A stretch of DNA of 64,000 bases from Polaribacter aestuariivivens (GCF_005885675.1 NZ_VANR01000003.1:124001-188000); one strand, 5' to 3'. Positions 36,078 through 44,788 are shown, counted from the stretch's first letter. A program made the numbers and translations. Notes: generated by a model not told the origin, from the letters alone.

Positions 36078-36409
36078 TCCAACCACTTTTCTGGAATTGG
36101 TTTTAAATCTACTTCTGTAGAAATAGAATCAATTTCTTTTTTAAGACCAATTCTAGAAATTATAGGAACCGATAAGTTAATGTTATTCCGTTTATTAATA
36201 AGCTCTAAAACATCTTCAATTGGCATTTTGTTACACAACACTAAATTGTTCATCATTGCATTAGATTCTATATCTAATTTAAAACAATCTACAAAAAATT
36301 TAGGTTTATCATCTTGGTAAACAATCCACTGTGCTTTTTGTCTTTTGGGAAGTTCAAAAATTTTTTTAATACCACTCAGTGTTCGATAAGTTGTTAATTT
36401 TAATTTCAT
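36065..36409 (-). CDS. Small conserved protein of unknown function
   Basis: 114 aa, basic N-terminal part (KLKLTTYRTLSGIKKIFELPKRQK) and alternating strand-like segments; no signal peptide, membrane helix or catalytic motif. I do not recognise a family. It converges with and overlaps the iaaA stop by 13 bp, with no terminator between, so the two transcripts may be antisense at their ends. The start at ATG 36409 has an AT-rich upstream region. Confidence 0.55.
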   Translation of the reverse strand: MKLKLTTYRTLSGIKKIFELPKRQKAQWIVYQDDKPKFFVDCFKLDIESNAMMNNLVLCNKMPIEDVLELINKRNNINLSVPIISRIGLKKEIDSISTEVDLKPIPEKWLDYSL

Positions 36410-36490
36410 TTTTTAGGGGTTATTAAAAATTTTTTTCAAGATTTTCATTGCAAAAGTAAGACCAAACTAATTATTAAACAATTTATTTGA

Positions 36491-37816
36491 CTAAAATTGA
36501 TAATTTATACCTGTATATATACCCATATTAAAGGGTGAAAATCCGTTCGAATTTTCGCTATAAGTATTTAGTTGTGCTTTAAACATTGGGTTTACATAAA
36601 ACGACCATTTTTTATCAAAATTATAATTAAAGTCAAAACCAAAATTTCCACTAAAATTTAAATCATTTAAATTGTTTGCAGTTCCTGTATTTGTAAAACT
36701 ATCGGTTTGTAACAAAACTTCATTTTTTCTTAAAAATAATGAACTAAAACCAGCAACAATTTGTGTTTGAAATTTACTACTTTCAAGTACATTGTATTTA
36801 ATTTCTATAGGAATTTCTACATAACCAAAATTTTGAGTTAAGTTTCCACTAAATGTTACCACGCTAGAAAGTGCACTTGCATTCACATCAAAATTATCTG
36901 AAGCAACATTTTGAAATGAAACTGAATTACCATTTTTAAAAGCAACATTAGACATTGCATTTCTCGAAGAAATTACAGCTATTTGATTATTGGTATATTG
37001 CATTTCTTGTAATTGAACTCCAGTTTGAATCGTCCACTTTTTATTTATTTCGTAAGCAACTTTTACACCATATGCATATGTGTTTTCACCAGAAGTAGAT
37101 GATGCTAAATTAGCGTCTAATGAAGATGAGTTGGTAAATGAATTTGAGTTTAAAACAGCAAAAACAGGAGCAATACTCCATTGTTTTTTAGAACTTTCTT
37201 TAACTGAATTTTCTTTTGATTTTACAACAGCTAAAATATCTTTTTTTGGTTTAATTTCAATTTTTGTGATAGAAACAGTATCATTTTTATTAGTTGTTTT
37301 ATCTTTTTTAAATTTTTTATCAGAAGAAGAGTTATTTGCAATAAAATTCTTTTTCATAACATTTTTTGAACTAACCTTTTTCTTCTCATTTAGGGTTGTT
37401 GTATTATTTGCAACAAATTCTTTTTTATGATTAGGGTTTTTTAATTTTTTATCTAATTTGTTTTTCTCAGTTGGTTTTTCGTTGGCAATTAAAACATCAG
37501 TAGTTGTTTTATTGTTTAAAATAATGGAGTCTACCGTTTTTGGTGTGTTGTTTTTAAGCTCTTCTTTGTTTGTTGATTTTTCTGTAATTATTACATCATT
37601 ATTGATGTTATTTGGCTTTTCATCAGCAATAGGAAATAAGAAAAGACCAATTAAAAATAATGCTGCGATACCTCCAGAGAACCACCAAAAAGGAAATACT
37701 TTACGTTTCTTTTTGGTAAGTTTGGCTTCAATATTGTTCCACACTTTTTTGTTTGGAGTTGCTTCCAAATTTTTAAGTTGTTCTTGAAACAATCTATCAA
37801 TATTTTTGTTTTCCAT
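36491..37816 (-). CDS. Inner-membrane-anchored protein with C-terminal outer-membrane beta-barrel
   Basis: 441 aa from ATG 37816; a GTG directly before would add one residue and abuts the sigma stop (TAAGTGATG). Residues 1-40 are cytoplasmic and basic, with an anti-sigma-like helix. A membrane helix follows at about 42-63 (FPFWWFSGGIAALFLIGLFLF). A Lys/Asn/Thr-rich linker runs to about 210. The last 230 residues have alternating beta strands ending in GINYQF, as in PorT-like OmpA-type barrels. It is encoded directly after an ECF sigma factor, so it probably holds that factor at the membrane and senses the outer membrane. Confidence 0.75.
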   Translation of the reverse strand: MENKNIDRLFQEQLKNLEATPNKKVWNNIEAKLTKKKRKVFPFWWFSGGIAALFLIGLFLFPIADEKPNNINNDVIITEKSTNKEELKNNTPKTVDSIILNNKTTTDVLIANEKPTEKNKLDKKLKNPNHKKEFVANNTTTLNEKKKVSSKNVMKKNFIANNSSSDKKFKKDKTTNKNDTVSITKIEIKPKKDILAVVKSKENSVKESSKKQWSIAPVFAVLNSNSFTNSSSLDANLASSTSGENTYAYGVKVAYEINKKWTIQTGVQLQEMQYTNNQIAVISSRNAMSNVAFKNGNSVSFQNVASDNFDVNASALSSVVTFSGNLTQNFGYVEIPIEIKYNVLESSKFQTQIVAGFSSLFLRKNEVLLQTDSFTNTGTANNLNDLNFSGNFGFDFNYNFDKKWSFYVNPMFKAQLNTYSENSNGFSPFNMGIYTGINYQF

Positions 37817-37819
37817 CAC

Positions 37820-38362
37820 TTATGCTTTTTGTTCTTTTTGTTGATGAATTTCTAACTGTTTTTTTAAAATTTTTCTAGCTCTAGATAAGTTTGATTTTGA
37901 GGTGCTTTCTGTTATATTTAAGAGGTTTGCTATTTCTTTGTGAGCATAATTATCTAAAACATATAGGTTAAAAACTAGCCGATATCTATCAGGTAATTTT
38001 TGAATAAAGCTTAGTAAAACATCTACATTAAAACTTGTACTTTCCAATTCTATTTCTTCAATTTCTTCATTTTCGGAAACTTCTTTTACAATTTGTAACG
38101 GTTGCTTTTCTCTATATTTTTGTAGGGCAGTATTTATTGTAATTCGTTTTAGCCAACCTTCAAAAGAACCTTTATTTTGGTATTGTTTTATCTTTTCGAA
38201 AATTATCAAAAAACTATCTTGCAAAGTATCTTCTGCATCTTGATAGTTTTTAGAATATTTTAAACAAATAGGAAAAAGCTTATTAGCATATAACTGATAA
38301 ACTTCAGATTGTGCTGCCAACTTTTGTTGGCAGCATTCTTTTATGAGTTCTTGTAGTTTAAT
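37820..38362 (-). CDS. ECF sigma-70 factor with probable ATT start
   Basis: 180 aa if read from ATT 38362. The usual call would be TTG 38320 (166 aa). The extension KLQELIKECCQQKL matches the normal N-terminus of this family (KxxxLIkxC...Q...aQxxlYxLya), so the gene begins upstream of the TTG, and no ATG exists before the in-frame stop. Region 2 reads YSKNYQDAEDTLQDSFLIIFEKI, and region 4 LNITESTSKSNLSRARKIL. A perfect 10-bp hairpin spans the TTG. It is co-transcribed with two lipoproteins upstream (gap 4 bp to the ATT) and an anti-sigma-like barrel protein downstream. Confidence 0.7.
   Translation of the reverse strand: MKLQELIKECCQQKLAAQSEVYQLYANKLFPICLKYSKNYQDAEDTLQDSFLIIFEKIKQYQNKGSFEGWLKRITINTALQKYREKQPLQIVKEVSENEEIEEIELESTSFNVDVLLSFIQKLPDRYRLVFNLYVLDNYAHKEIANLLNITESTSKSNLSRARKILKKQLEIHQQKEQKA
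38310..38333 (-). promoter_or_regulatory. Perfect hairpin at the start of the sigma factor gene
   Basis: TGCTGCCAAC (38310-38319) and GTTGGCAGCA (38324-38333) are perfectly complementary around a TTTT loop. It lies within codons 10-18 of the ATT-started frame and covers the alternative TTG start. It could hide or mark the initiation site. Confidence 0.6.
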
Positions 38363-38366
38363 GCGT

Positions 38367-38786
38367 TTAGTTTACAGGAATTACAATTTCTTCAAAAATA
38401 TTTTCTCCATTTGTATCTTTTCCTTTAAAAAATTTGAAAAGATAATCTTGTTTTTGAGAAACATTTACAATTAATTTATACTCTTTTTCGATAGTCGCTT
38501 GTGTACAGACAGCATCTAAATCTACGAAAGCTCTTACTGCAACTACTCTTGCAGTGTCTTGATATTCGTAATAAATATTGTCGAAACTATAACAACTATT
38601 TGGAAGCGTATATTTTAAATTTATAGTATCTCTAGCACCAAAAGTAAAACTTGTAGGTGTTTCTGCCTCATTTATACCAATAAACTCATATTTGTAATTT
38701 GGTAAATCGTCCGTGTTTAAACAAGAGGAAAATGCTAAAATTGCGACTAATAGTAATACTTTTTGTTTCGTAATTAAGGGTTTCAT
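38367..38786 (-). CDS. Lipoprotein of unknown function
   Basis: 139 aa. The signal peptide has a lipobox at about residue 21 (AFSSCLN). The rest is predicted beta-strand rich, with Cys pairs (SCYSFDN, AVCTQAT) that may form a disulfide in the periplasm. I do not recognise a family. It follows the other lipoprotein gene by 2 bp and precedes the sigma factor gene by 4 bp, so it belongs to the same operon. Confidence 0.65.
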   Translation of the reverse strand: MKPLITKQKVLLLVAILAFSSCLNTDDLPNYKYEFIGINEAETPTSFTFGARDTINLKYTLPNSCYSFDNIYYEYQDTARVVAVRAFVDLDAVCTQATIEKEYKLIVNVSQKQDYLFKFFKGKDTNGENIFEEIVIPVN

Positions 38787-38788
38787 AA

Positions 38789-39478
38789 TTAATATTTAAG
38801 AGTTGGATATCCATTTTTACATATTACAGCTGTTGGTTTTGGAGCCAAAGAACAATCTGAAATAATGTTAAATTTTATATTGTATTCATTTTCTGCTTTG
38901 TTGTAGTTTTCAACTTTGTTTAGAAAAGAAACAGTATCTATATTTTTTGAGTAAGCAATGTAGCCTTGAAAACCACCACACGCTTTTGTTCCATAGCCAA
39001 CAAAAGTCCAATTTGCGGCATCGTTACAAGGTAAGCTATAGGCTAAAGTGCTAATTTCGTTAAAAGTATCCATTAATTTTCTATGTTCAATTTCTTGATC
39101 TGTTAACTCTCTTTTTACTACTAAAGTACTTTCTGAAAGTGATATAATTCTCCATGCGAAAATATTTGGATAACTATTTTTTGTAACCGTAATTAAACTA
39201 TCTTTAAGTTGATAATTACCATCAATATTAAAAAAAGTTAGGGGAGGAGTTCCACACCAACCAGAAGTTCTTTCAATATAAGTTTCATCAGTTTTAAAGG
39301 TAACACCATAATTTTCGTTGGGTAAATCATTTACACGTGAAAAAGTAGTTTTTTCACCATCATAAACAGCATTAGACCAATTTCCAATTAAAAGATTGTC
39401 TGGATTTTCAATAACTGAATTATTTTCTTCACAAGAGAAAATAGTTAGTAATACAAGTAGTGAGATTATTTTTTTCAT
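38789..39478 (-). CDS. Lipoprotein, lipocalin-like N-terminal part
   Basis: 229 aa. A lipoprotein signal (LLTIFSCEEN) is followed by LLIGNWSNAVYDGEKTTF, a typical start of lipocalin-like or DUF5004-like domains of Bacteroidota lipoproteins. The C-terminal half has four Cys, including CNDAANW and CGGFQGYIAYS. I infer a surface or periplasmic binding protein. It is the first gene of a four-gene operon that includes an ECF sigma factor. The promoter was not found with confidence. Confidence 0.65.
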   Translation of the reverse strand: MKKIISLLVLLTIFSCEENNSVIENPDNLLIGNWSNAVYDGEKTTFSRVNDLPNENYGVTFKTDETYIERTSGWCGTPPLTFFNIDGNYQLKDSLITVTKNSYPNIFAWRIISLSESTLVVKRELTDQEIEHRKLMDTFNEISTLAYSLPCNDAANWTFVGYGTKACGGFQGYIAYSKNIDTVSFLNKVENYNKAENEYNIKFNIISDCSLAPKPTAVICKNGYPTLKY

Positions 39479-39491
39479 TTTGGTAAGTTTT

Positions 39492-39587
39492 TTATGTTTT
39501 TTTGGTTTTATAAATTTCCTTTTCAGAAACTAAAATTTCATATTCAAAGCCTTCTTCATAATTAAGCTCATAATTTGGGTTCTTTTC
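39492..39587 (-). pseudogene. Possible C-terminal gene relic
   Basis: A 31-codon open segment on the minus strand, bounded by stops on both sides with no start codon, encodes NPNYELNYEEGFEYEILVSE and ends at 39492. It resembles the last beta strands of Bacteroidota lipoprotein domains (GFxYExGxxYxLxV). It may be the tail of a deleted gene. Evidence is weak. Confidence 0.3.
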
Positions 39588-39630
39588 TTATAAGATGAAA
39601 AAAGTTGTAAAAGGTTGCGTGTATAAATGT

Positions 39631-39638
39631 TATTTTTG
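39631..39638 (+). promoter_or_regulatory. -7 promoter box of the LuxE-like gene, short leader
   Basis: TATTTTTG lies nine bases before the ATG at 39648. The expected start of transcription is within a few bases of the start codon. Confidence 0.5.
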
Positions 39639-39647
39639 TAAAAATAT

Positions 39648-40622
39648 ATGGAAAACAACATTTTTAACATACAAACTACAACTGATTTTAATCAAGTTAC
39701 TTTATCTGTTTTTAAACATCAATTTAATAACAATAAGGTATACAGGTCTTTTTGTGATTTATTATACATACATCCAAGTGATGTTACTAAAGTTGAAGAA
39801 ATTCCTTTTTTACCAATTCAATTTTTTAAAAATAAAAGAGTTTTATCATCTTCAAACCAAATTGAAGAAACGTTTACCAGTTCAGGAACTACAGGAAGTA
39901 TTACCAGCAAACATTTTGTAACAGACATTAATTTGTATAAAAAAAGTTACTTAAAAGGATTTGCACATTTTTATGGAAATATTGAAAATTATGCAGTTTT
40001 GGCGCTATTACCCAATTATTTGGAAAGAAAAGGATCGTCTTTGGTGTTTATGGTAGATGATTTGATACGGAAATCTAAAAATGAAGAAAGCGGTTTTTAT
40101 CTAAATAATATAGAAGAATTAGCTCAAAAATTGCTAGAATTAGATAATAAAGGACAAAAAACCTTACTTATTGGAGTTTCTTTCGCTTTGTTAGATTTGA
40201 TAGAAAAGCAACAGTTCAAATTAAAAAATACCATAATTATGGAAACTGGTGGTATGAAAGGAAGAAGAAAAGAGTTAATTCGTGAAGAATTGCATCAACA
40301 TTTAAAAAACGGTTTTGGAGTGTCTGAAATCCATTCAGAATACGGAATGACAGAACTGCTCAGTCAAGCATATTCTAAAGGAAATGGCATTTTTGAAACA
40401 CCACCTTGGATGCAAATTCTTACCAGAGATACAGAAGATGCATTAACTATAAATACTGTAAAAAAAAACGGTGGAATTAATGTAATTGATTTAGCCAATT
40501 ACAATTCTTGTTCTTTTATTGCCACGCAAGATTTAGGAAAAGTTCACCAGAATGGAACCTTTGAAATTATTGGGCGTTTTGATAATTCAGATATTCGCGG
40601 ATGTAATTTAATGGTTCTGTAA
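39648..40622 (+). CDS. LuxE/PaaK family acyl-protein synthetase-like protein
   Basis: 324 aa. The adenylation P-loop is TSSGTTGS at about residues 78-85, with a C-terminal aspartate loop near ATQDLG and a final IIGRFDNSDIRGCNLM, in keeping with LuxE/phenylacetate-CoA ligase adenylating enzymes. LuxE activates fatty acids as acyl-AMP. In non-luminous flavobacteria these proteins may act on cell-surface acyl groups or amino-acid acyl transfer. No luxCD genes are nearby. The start ATG 39648 has a -7 box 9 bp upstream. Confidence 0.8.
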   Translation: MENNIFNIQTTTDFNQVTLSVFKHQFNNNKVYRSFCDLLYIHPSDVTKVEEIPFLPIQFFKNKRVLSSSNQIEETFTSSGTTGSITSKHFVTDINLYKKSYLKGFAHFYGNIENYAVLALLPNYLERKGSSLVFMVDDLIRKSKNEESGFYLNNIEELAQKLLELDNKGQKTLLIGVSFALLDLIEKQQFKLKNTIIMETGGMKGRRKELIREELHQHLKNGFGVSEIHSEYGMTELLSQAYSKGNGIFETPPWMQILTRDTEDALTINTVKKNGGINVIDLANYNSCSFIATQDLGKVHQNGTFEIIGRFDNSDIRGCNLMVL

Positions 40623-40647
40623 GTTTACAATTATATAAATAAAAGAT

Positions 40648-41106
40648 ATGAAAATTAAATTGTTAAAAGATTTTAAAGAGTTTGCTGTTAAAGGTAATAT
40701 GATAGACATTGCCATTGGAGTTATAATTGGTACAGCATTTAACAAAGTAGTAAATGTATTGGTAAAAGAGGTTTTAATGCCTCCATTATCTTTCATGACA
40801 GATGGTACAAATTGGGAAAACAGAAAAATAATTTTGCGTGAAGCAATTGTAAATGAAGGTAAAACAAAAGTAGAAGAAATTGCGATTGGTTATGGAAAAC
40901 TTTTAGAAGCAGGTATTGATTTTTTAGTAATTTCCTTTACCGTTTTTATAGTGATAAAACTCATGAATTCACTTAAAAAAGAAGCTGAAGATCCAAAAAA
41001 CTCAAAAGTTGTTACCCCTAAAAACATTGAGTTAATGAATAAAACCAACGAACTTTTAGAAAAACAAAACGCATTTTTAATGAAGGTTTTAGGAGAGAAA
41101 AATTAA
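40648..41106 (+). CDS. mscL: Large-conductance mechanosensitive channel
   Basis: 152 aa. The N-terminal amphipathic helix KLLKDFKEFAVKGNMIDIAI and TM1 IGVIIGTAFNKVVNVLVKEV match MscL, and TM2 is IDFLVISFTVFIVIKLMNSL. The periplasmic loop is longer than in Escherichia coli. It opens under membrane tension to release osmolytes during hypo-osmotic shock. It starts 25 bp after the LuxE-like gene and may be co-transcribed. Confidence 0.93.
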   Translation: MKIKLLKDFKEFAVKGNMIDIAIGVIIGTAFNKVVNVLVKEVLMPPLSFMTDGTNWENRKIILREAIVNEGKTKVEEIAIGYGKLLEAGIDFLVISFTVFIVIKLMNSLKKEAEDPKNSKVVTPKNIELMNKTNELLEKQNAFLMKVLGEKN

Positions 41107-41157
41107 TGATATTGTAAACCTTCAAGTTTTTTGTCGACAAAATAAAAAACCAAAAAC

Positions 41158-41598
41158 ATGAAAAATTTATTTACAATAGTACTATTAATTGCATCTACTA
41201 CATTTTTTGCTCAAGATTATAACCTAAAAAGAGGCTATGTAGCTGAGGGTTATGATGTGGTTTCTTATTTTGATAACAACCCAAAAGAAGGTGATAAAGA
41301 TTTTACTACAGAGTATGATGGTGTTAAATTCAAGTTTATTTCTAAACAAAATTTAGAAAAATTTAAAAAATCACCTCAAAAATTTATTCCTCAATATGGA
41401 GGTTATTGTGCATATGCAATTGGTTTGAAAAGTGAAAAGGTTTCTATTGACCCAGAAACATTTGAAATTAGAGACGGAAAATTATATTTATTTTATAACT
41501 CTTGGGGAATCAATACTTTAAAGCTATGGAAAAAAGAAGGAGCAGAAAAATTGAAAGAAAAAGCTGACCAGAATTGGTTGAAAATTATCAAAGAATAG
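41158..41598 (+). CDS. Exported YHS-domain protein
   Basis: 146 aa. Signal peptide 1-19 (STTFFAQ). The YHS-like region contains GYDVVSYF near residue 32 and KFKFISKQNLEKFKKSPQKFIPQYGGYCAYAIGLK. The latter is the YHS signature around a single Cys, which may bind copper or haem. Exported YHS proteins of this size are common in Proteobacteria and flavobacteria with unclear function. It is followed by a terminator shared with the converging hydroxylase gene. Confidence 0.8.
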   Translation: MKNLFTIVLLIASTTFFAQDYNLKRGYVAEGYDVVSYFDNNPKEGDKDFTTEYDGVKFKFISKQNLEKFKKSPQKFIPQYGGYCAYAIGLKSEKVSIDPETFEIRDGKLYLFYNSWGINTLKLWKKEGAEKLKEKADQNWLKIIKE

Positions 41599-41610
41599 TT
41601 ATATAAAAAT

Positions 41611-41647
41611 AAAAAAAGAGCTAAAATTAATTAGCTCTTTTTTTCTT
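41611..41647. terminator. Bidirectional terminator
   Basis: AAAAAAAGAGCTAA and TTAGCTCTTTTTTT form a stem with A and T tracts on both sides, between the convergent YHS and hydroxylase genes. The end of the hydroxylase coding sequence (stop at 41631) lies inside it. Confidence 0.85.
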
Positions 41648-42398
41648 CTATTTCAGTTTTCATTAATCTATCCCAAAACGTAAAATACAAACCATAATTA
41701 AAGTTGAATTTTGTGTGATGAGAATCATGATGTGTAGCTCCAATAATCCATTTTCTAAACCAATTTCCTAATTTTCCTGAAGGATACACTTCAATGCCTG
41801 CATGATTTATGGTTGCAGAAAGCGTCATAATCAATAAAACAGCGAACAAAGCATACAAATGCATAGGTAAAAAAAATACAATTATTGGTAAAAAAATAGC
41901 TTGCAAAAAAGTTTCATAAGGGTGAAATGAAAAAGCAGTAAACACTGTTGTGTGAACACTTTTATGGTGAACTTTATGAAAAAATTTATATATTTTAGGA
42001 AGATGCATCCACCTGTGAATCCAATAATAATAGGTGTCTTGTATAAATAGAAAAGCAAAAATACTTAGAGGAATATACCATAAAGGATAAGTATTAAAAT
42101 CTAAATAAATAGCAGTGTAATTAATAGACCATAAATAGTAAATAAAAACTGCAATTCCACCAAAAATAAAACCACTAATTAAAGACCAGTAAATTTCTTT
42201 ACGAACCTGTTTCTTTTTTAGTGGTTTTTTATTTAAAATTCTGTGTGTTAGTCGTTCTCTAAACTTATGTAAGAAAAACCAATGATAAACTCCGGAAAAT
42301 GCTAAATACCTTAAAAAGATAATAGTGGCAAACACAAGAATTAGAAGAATAATTACAAAAAAATTATTAAAATCTATTTCTGTAATTATACTGTTCAT
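41631..42398 (-). CDS. Sterol desaturase/fatty acid hydroxylase family protein
   Basis: 255 aa integral membrane protein. The di-iron histidine boxes are HRWMH, HKVHHKS and HHDSHH, in order, with about five membrane helices between and before them. The family inserts oxygen or desaturates long-chain lipids or carotenoids in the membrane. The specific substrate is not visible. The gene follows tyrS by 10 bp on the same strand. Confidence 0.9.
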   Translation of the reverse strand: MNSIITEIDFNNFFVIILLILVFATIIFLRYLAFSGVYHWFFLHKFRERLTHRILNKKPLKKKQVRKEIYWSLISGFIFGGIAVFIYYLWSINYTAIYLDFNTYPLWYIPLSIFAFLFIQDTYYYWIHRWMHLPKIYKFFHKVHHKSVHTTVFTAFSFHPYETFLQAIFLPIIVFFLPMHLYALFAVLLIMTLSATINHAGIEVYPSGKLGNWFRKWIIGATHHDSHHTKFNFNYGLYFTFWDRLMKTEIEEKKS

Positions 42399-42408
42399 AA
42401 ACTCGTAT

Positions 42409-43701
42409 TTAGGCTACAACTAGTAAATAATATGTTTTTTTACCACGTTGTAAAAGCACATATTTGTTTGCAATTAAATCTTCTTTGGTAATTGTAAAAT
42501 CTTCTTTTACTTTTTCTTTATTTACAGAAATTGCATTTTCTTTTAACGCTCTTCTTGCCTCACCATTTGAATTTAAGAAGTTTGTTTTTGCAGCCAAAGC
42601 ACCAATCATATCCAAACCTTCTTCAATATCTGTAGTAGAAACAGTTGCTTGAGGAACACCATCAAAAACGTCTAAAAACGTTTGTTCATCCAATGATTTT
42701 AAGTCAGGAGCTGTAGATTTTCCGAATAAAATATTAGATGCTTTTAATGCATTTTCATACGCCTCTTTTCCATGCGTCATTATGGTTACTTCTTCCCCTA
42801 ATTTTTTTTGAAGTAAACGTAAATGTGGATTTTCTGTATGTTCTGCAATTAAACCCTCAATAGTTTCCTTATCTAAAAAAGTAAACTTTTTAATAAAGTT
42901 TTCAGCATCTTCATCCGAAGAATTTAACCAATATTGGTAAAATTTATAAGGCGAAGTTCTGTCTGCATTCAACCAAACATTTCCACCTTCGGTTTTTCCA
43001 AATTTTGTACCATCCGCTTTTGTAACCAAAGGAACCGTAATTGCATACGCTTTTCCTTGTGCTTTTCTACGAATTAACTCAGTTCCTGTAGTAATATTTC
43101 CCCATTGATCTGAACCCCCCATTTGTAGCATACAATTTTTCTCTTTGTATAAATGGTAAAAATCGTATCCTTGAAATAATTGGTACGTAAATTCTGTAAA
43201 ACTCATTCCCACAGAAGACTCTGAACTTAAACGTTTTTTTACAGAATCTTTTGCCATCATATAGTTTACAGTAATGTGTTTTCCTGTATCTCTTACAAAA
43301 TCGATTAATGAAATATCTTTCATCCAATCGTAATTGTTTACTAATTCAGCTTTATTTTCTGAAGTAGCATCAAAATCTAAAAAGCGTTCTAAATTTTCGC
43401 GAACACCAGCAATGTTTTTTGCTAAAGTAGCTTCATCTAACAAATTTCTTTCTGCAGATTTCCCAGAAGGATCTCCAACCATACCAGTTGCACCACCAAT
43501 TAAAGCAATAGGATTGTGACCTGCATTTTGAAAATGCTTCAAAATAAAAATCTGTACCAAACTACCAATATGAAGTGAGTCTGCAGTTGGGTCAAAACCA
43601 ATATAACCAGCCGTTTTATTTTCTAATAAATATTGTTCAGTATCTGGCATTATATCGTGCAATAATCCTCTCCAGCGTAATTCTTCTACAAAATTTGTCA
43701 T
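42409..43701 (-). CDS. tyrS: Tyrosyl-tRNA synthetase
   Basis: 430 aa. The class I HIGH-type motif is PTADSLHIGS at about residues 36-45, and KFGKTEGG is the KMSKS-type loop. The tyrosine-recognising QLFQGYDFYHL and MGGSDQWGN segments are present, and the C-terminal S4-like RNA-binding domain ends at YLLVVA. It charges tRNA-Tyr in the cytoplasm. It is divergently arranged with the epimerase gene and has a -7 box on the minus strand at 43727. Confidence 0.97.
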   Translation of the reverse strand: MTNFVEELRWRGLLHDIMPDTEQYLLENKTAGYIGFDPTADSLHIGSLVQIFILKHFQNAGHNPIALIGGATGMVGDPSGKSAERNLLDEATLAKNIAGVRENLERFLDFDATSENKAELVNNYDWMKDISLIDFVRDTGKHITVNYMMAKDSVKKRLSSESSVGMSFTEFTYQLFQGYDFYHLYKEKNCMLQMGGSDQWGNITTGTELIRRKAQGKAYAITVPLVTKADGTKFGKTEGGNVWLNADRTSPYKFYQYWLNSSDEDAENFIKKFTFLDKETIEGLIAEHTENPHLRLLQKKLGEEVTIMTHGKEAYENALKASNILFGKSTAPDLKSLDEQTFLDVFDGVPQATVSTTDIEEGLDMIGALAAKTNFLNSNGEARRALKENAISVNKEKVKEDFTITKEDLIANKYVLLQRGKKTYYLLVVA

Positions 43702-43726
43702 TATAATTGTTTATTTTTAAAGACTA

Positions 43727-43734
43727 CAAAGATA
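43727..43734 (-). promoter_or_regulatory. -7 promoter box of tyrS
   Basis: The minus strand reads TATCTTTG, a match to TAnnTTTG, 25 bp before the start codon. No T-box-like leader is visible, as expected outside Firmicutes. Confidence 0.5.
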
Positions 43735-43767
43735 AACTTATCAATCAAAAAATCATAAATTAGCAGT

Positions 43768-44763
43768 ATGATTTTAGTAACTGGAGGAACAGGTTTAGTA
43801 GGTGCACATTTATTGTATCATTTGGTAAAAAACGATGAAAAAATTCGAGCAGTTTACCGTTCTGAAGATAAAATAAATGCTGTAAAAAAAGTGTTTTCTT
43901 ATTACTCTGATGATGAGACTTTAATTACTAAAATTGAATGGTTTAAGGCAGATATTACAGAAGTTCCAGCCATGATTCCTGCTTTTATTGGCATTAAAAA
44001 AGTATATCACTGCGCTGCTTTTATTTCTTTTAATCCGAAAGATTATAGAGAAATGCGAAAAGTAAATATTCACGGAACTGCAATTATTGTAAACCTTTCT
44101 ATTGATGCAAAAATTGATAAACTTTGTTTTGTGGGTTCAATAGCTTCTGTTGGTGATTCTTTAAAAGGCAATTTGATTACTGAAGAAAACGAATGGAATA
44201 AAGAGGCAGATAATAGTGGCTATTCCATCACAAAGTTTGGTGCAGAAATGGAAGTTTGGCGTGCAAGTCAAGAAAATGTAGATGTTGTAATTGTAAACCC
44301 TGGCATTATTTTAGGAAGTGGTTTTTTTAATGCTGGTTCAGGTAAATTATTTAGTCAAGTTTATAACGGATTTAAATATTATACAGAAGGTGTTACTGGT
44401 TTTGTAGGCGTGAAAGATGTTGTAAAAGCCATGATTTTATCTATGAATTCTGATGTGAAAAATGAACGTTTTATATTGGTGTCAGAAAATAAAACATACA
44501 AAGAAGTTTTATTTGCAATTGCAGATGGTTTTGGTAAAAAACGTCCTTCAAAAAAAATAAAACCTTGGCAAACAGCTATTTTATGGCGTTTTGCATCATT
44601 TGTATCTAAAATTACTGGAGTTGCACCTTTGTTAAGCAAATACTCAGCAAAAAGCGCTCATGAGGTCTCAAAATATTCTTCAGAAAAGTTTGAAAAAACG
44701 TTTAATTATCAATTCGAAAAAGTAGAAGATGTTATAAGAGAAGTTTGTAAAAATTATACTTAA
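43768..44763 (+). CDS. NAD-dependent epimerase/dehydratase family protein
   Basis: 331 aa. The N-terminal Rossmann motif is MILVTGGTGLVGAHLLYHL. The catalytic Tyr-Lys pair is NSGYSITKFGAE, a typical extended-SDR YxxxK. The substrate domain is similar to dihydroflavonol reductase or 3-beta-HSD-like sugar/lipid epimerases of Bacteroidota. The exact substrate cannot be read. It converges with the DUF4296 gene, without an evident terminator in the 25-bp gap. Confidence 0.85.
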   Translation: MILVTGGTGLVGAHLLYHLVKNDEKIRAVYRSEDKINAVKKVFSYYSDDETLITKIEWFKADITEVPAMIPAFIGIKKVYHCAAFISFNPKDYREMRKVNIHGTAIIVNLSIDAKIDKLCFVGSIASVGDSLKGNLITEENEWNKEADNSGYSITKFGAEMEVWRASQENVDVVIVNPGIILGSGFFNAGSGKLFSQVYNGFKYYTEGVTGFVGVKDVVKAMILSMNSDVKNERFILVSENKTYKEVLFAIADGFGKKRPSKKIKPWQTAILWRFASFVSKITGVAPLLSKYSAKSAHEVSKYSSEKFEKTFNYQFEKVEDVIREVCKNYT

Positions 44764-44788
44764 GAATGTTATTAGTTTCTCTTTTAAA

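Noticed and set aside
39609..39625. GGTTGCGTGTATAAATG as a fifth boundary site
   Set aside because: It resembles the GTTGCGTGTAAATA of site A, but neither core arms nor palindrome accompany it.
39595..39921. Plus-strand frame overlapping the LuxE-like gene
   Set aside because: It lies almost wholly inside the LuxE-like gene in another frame and has no family features.
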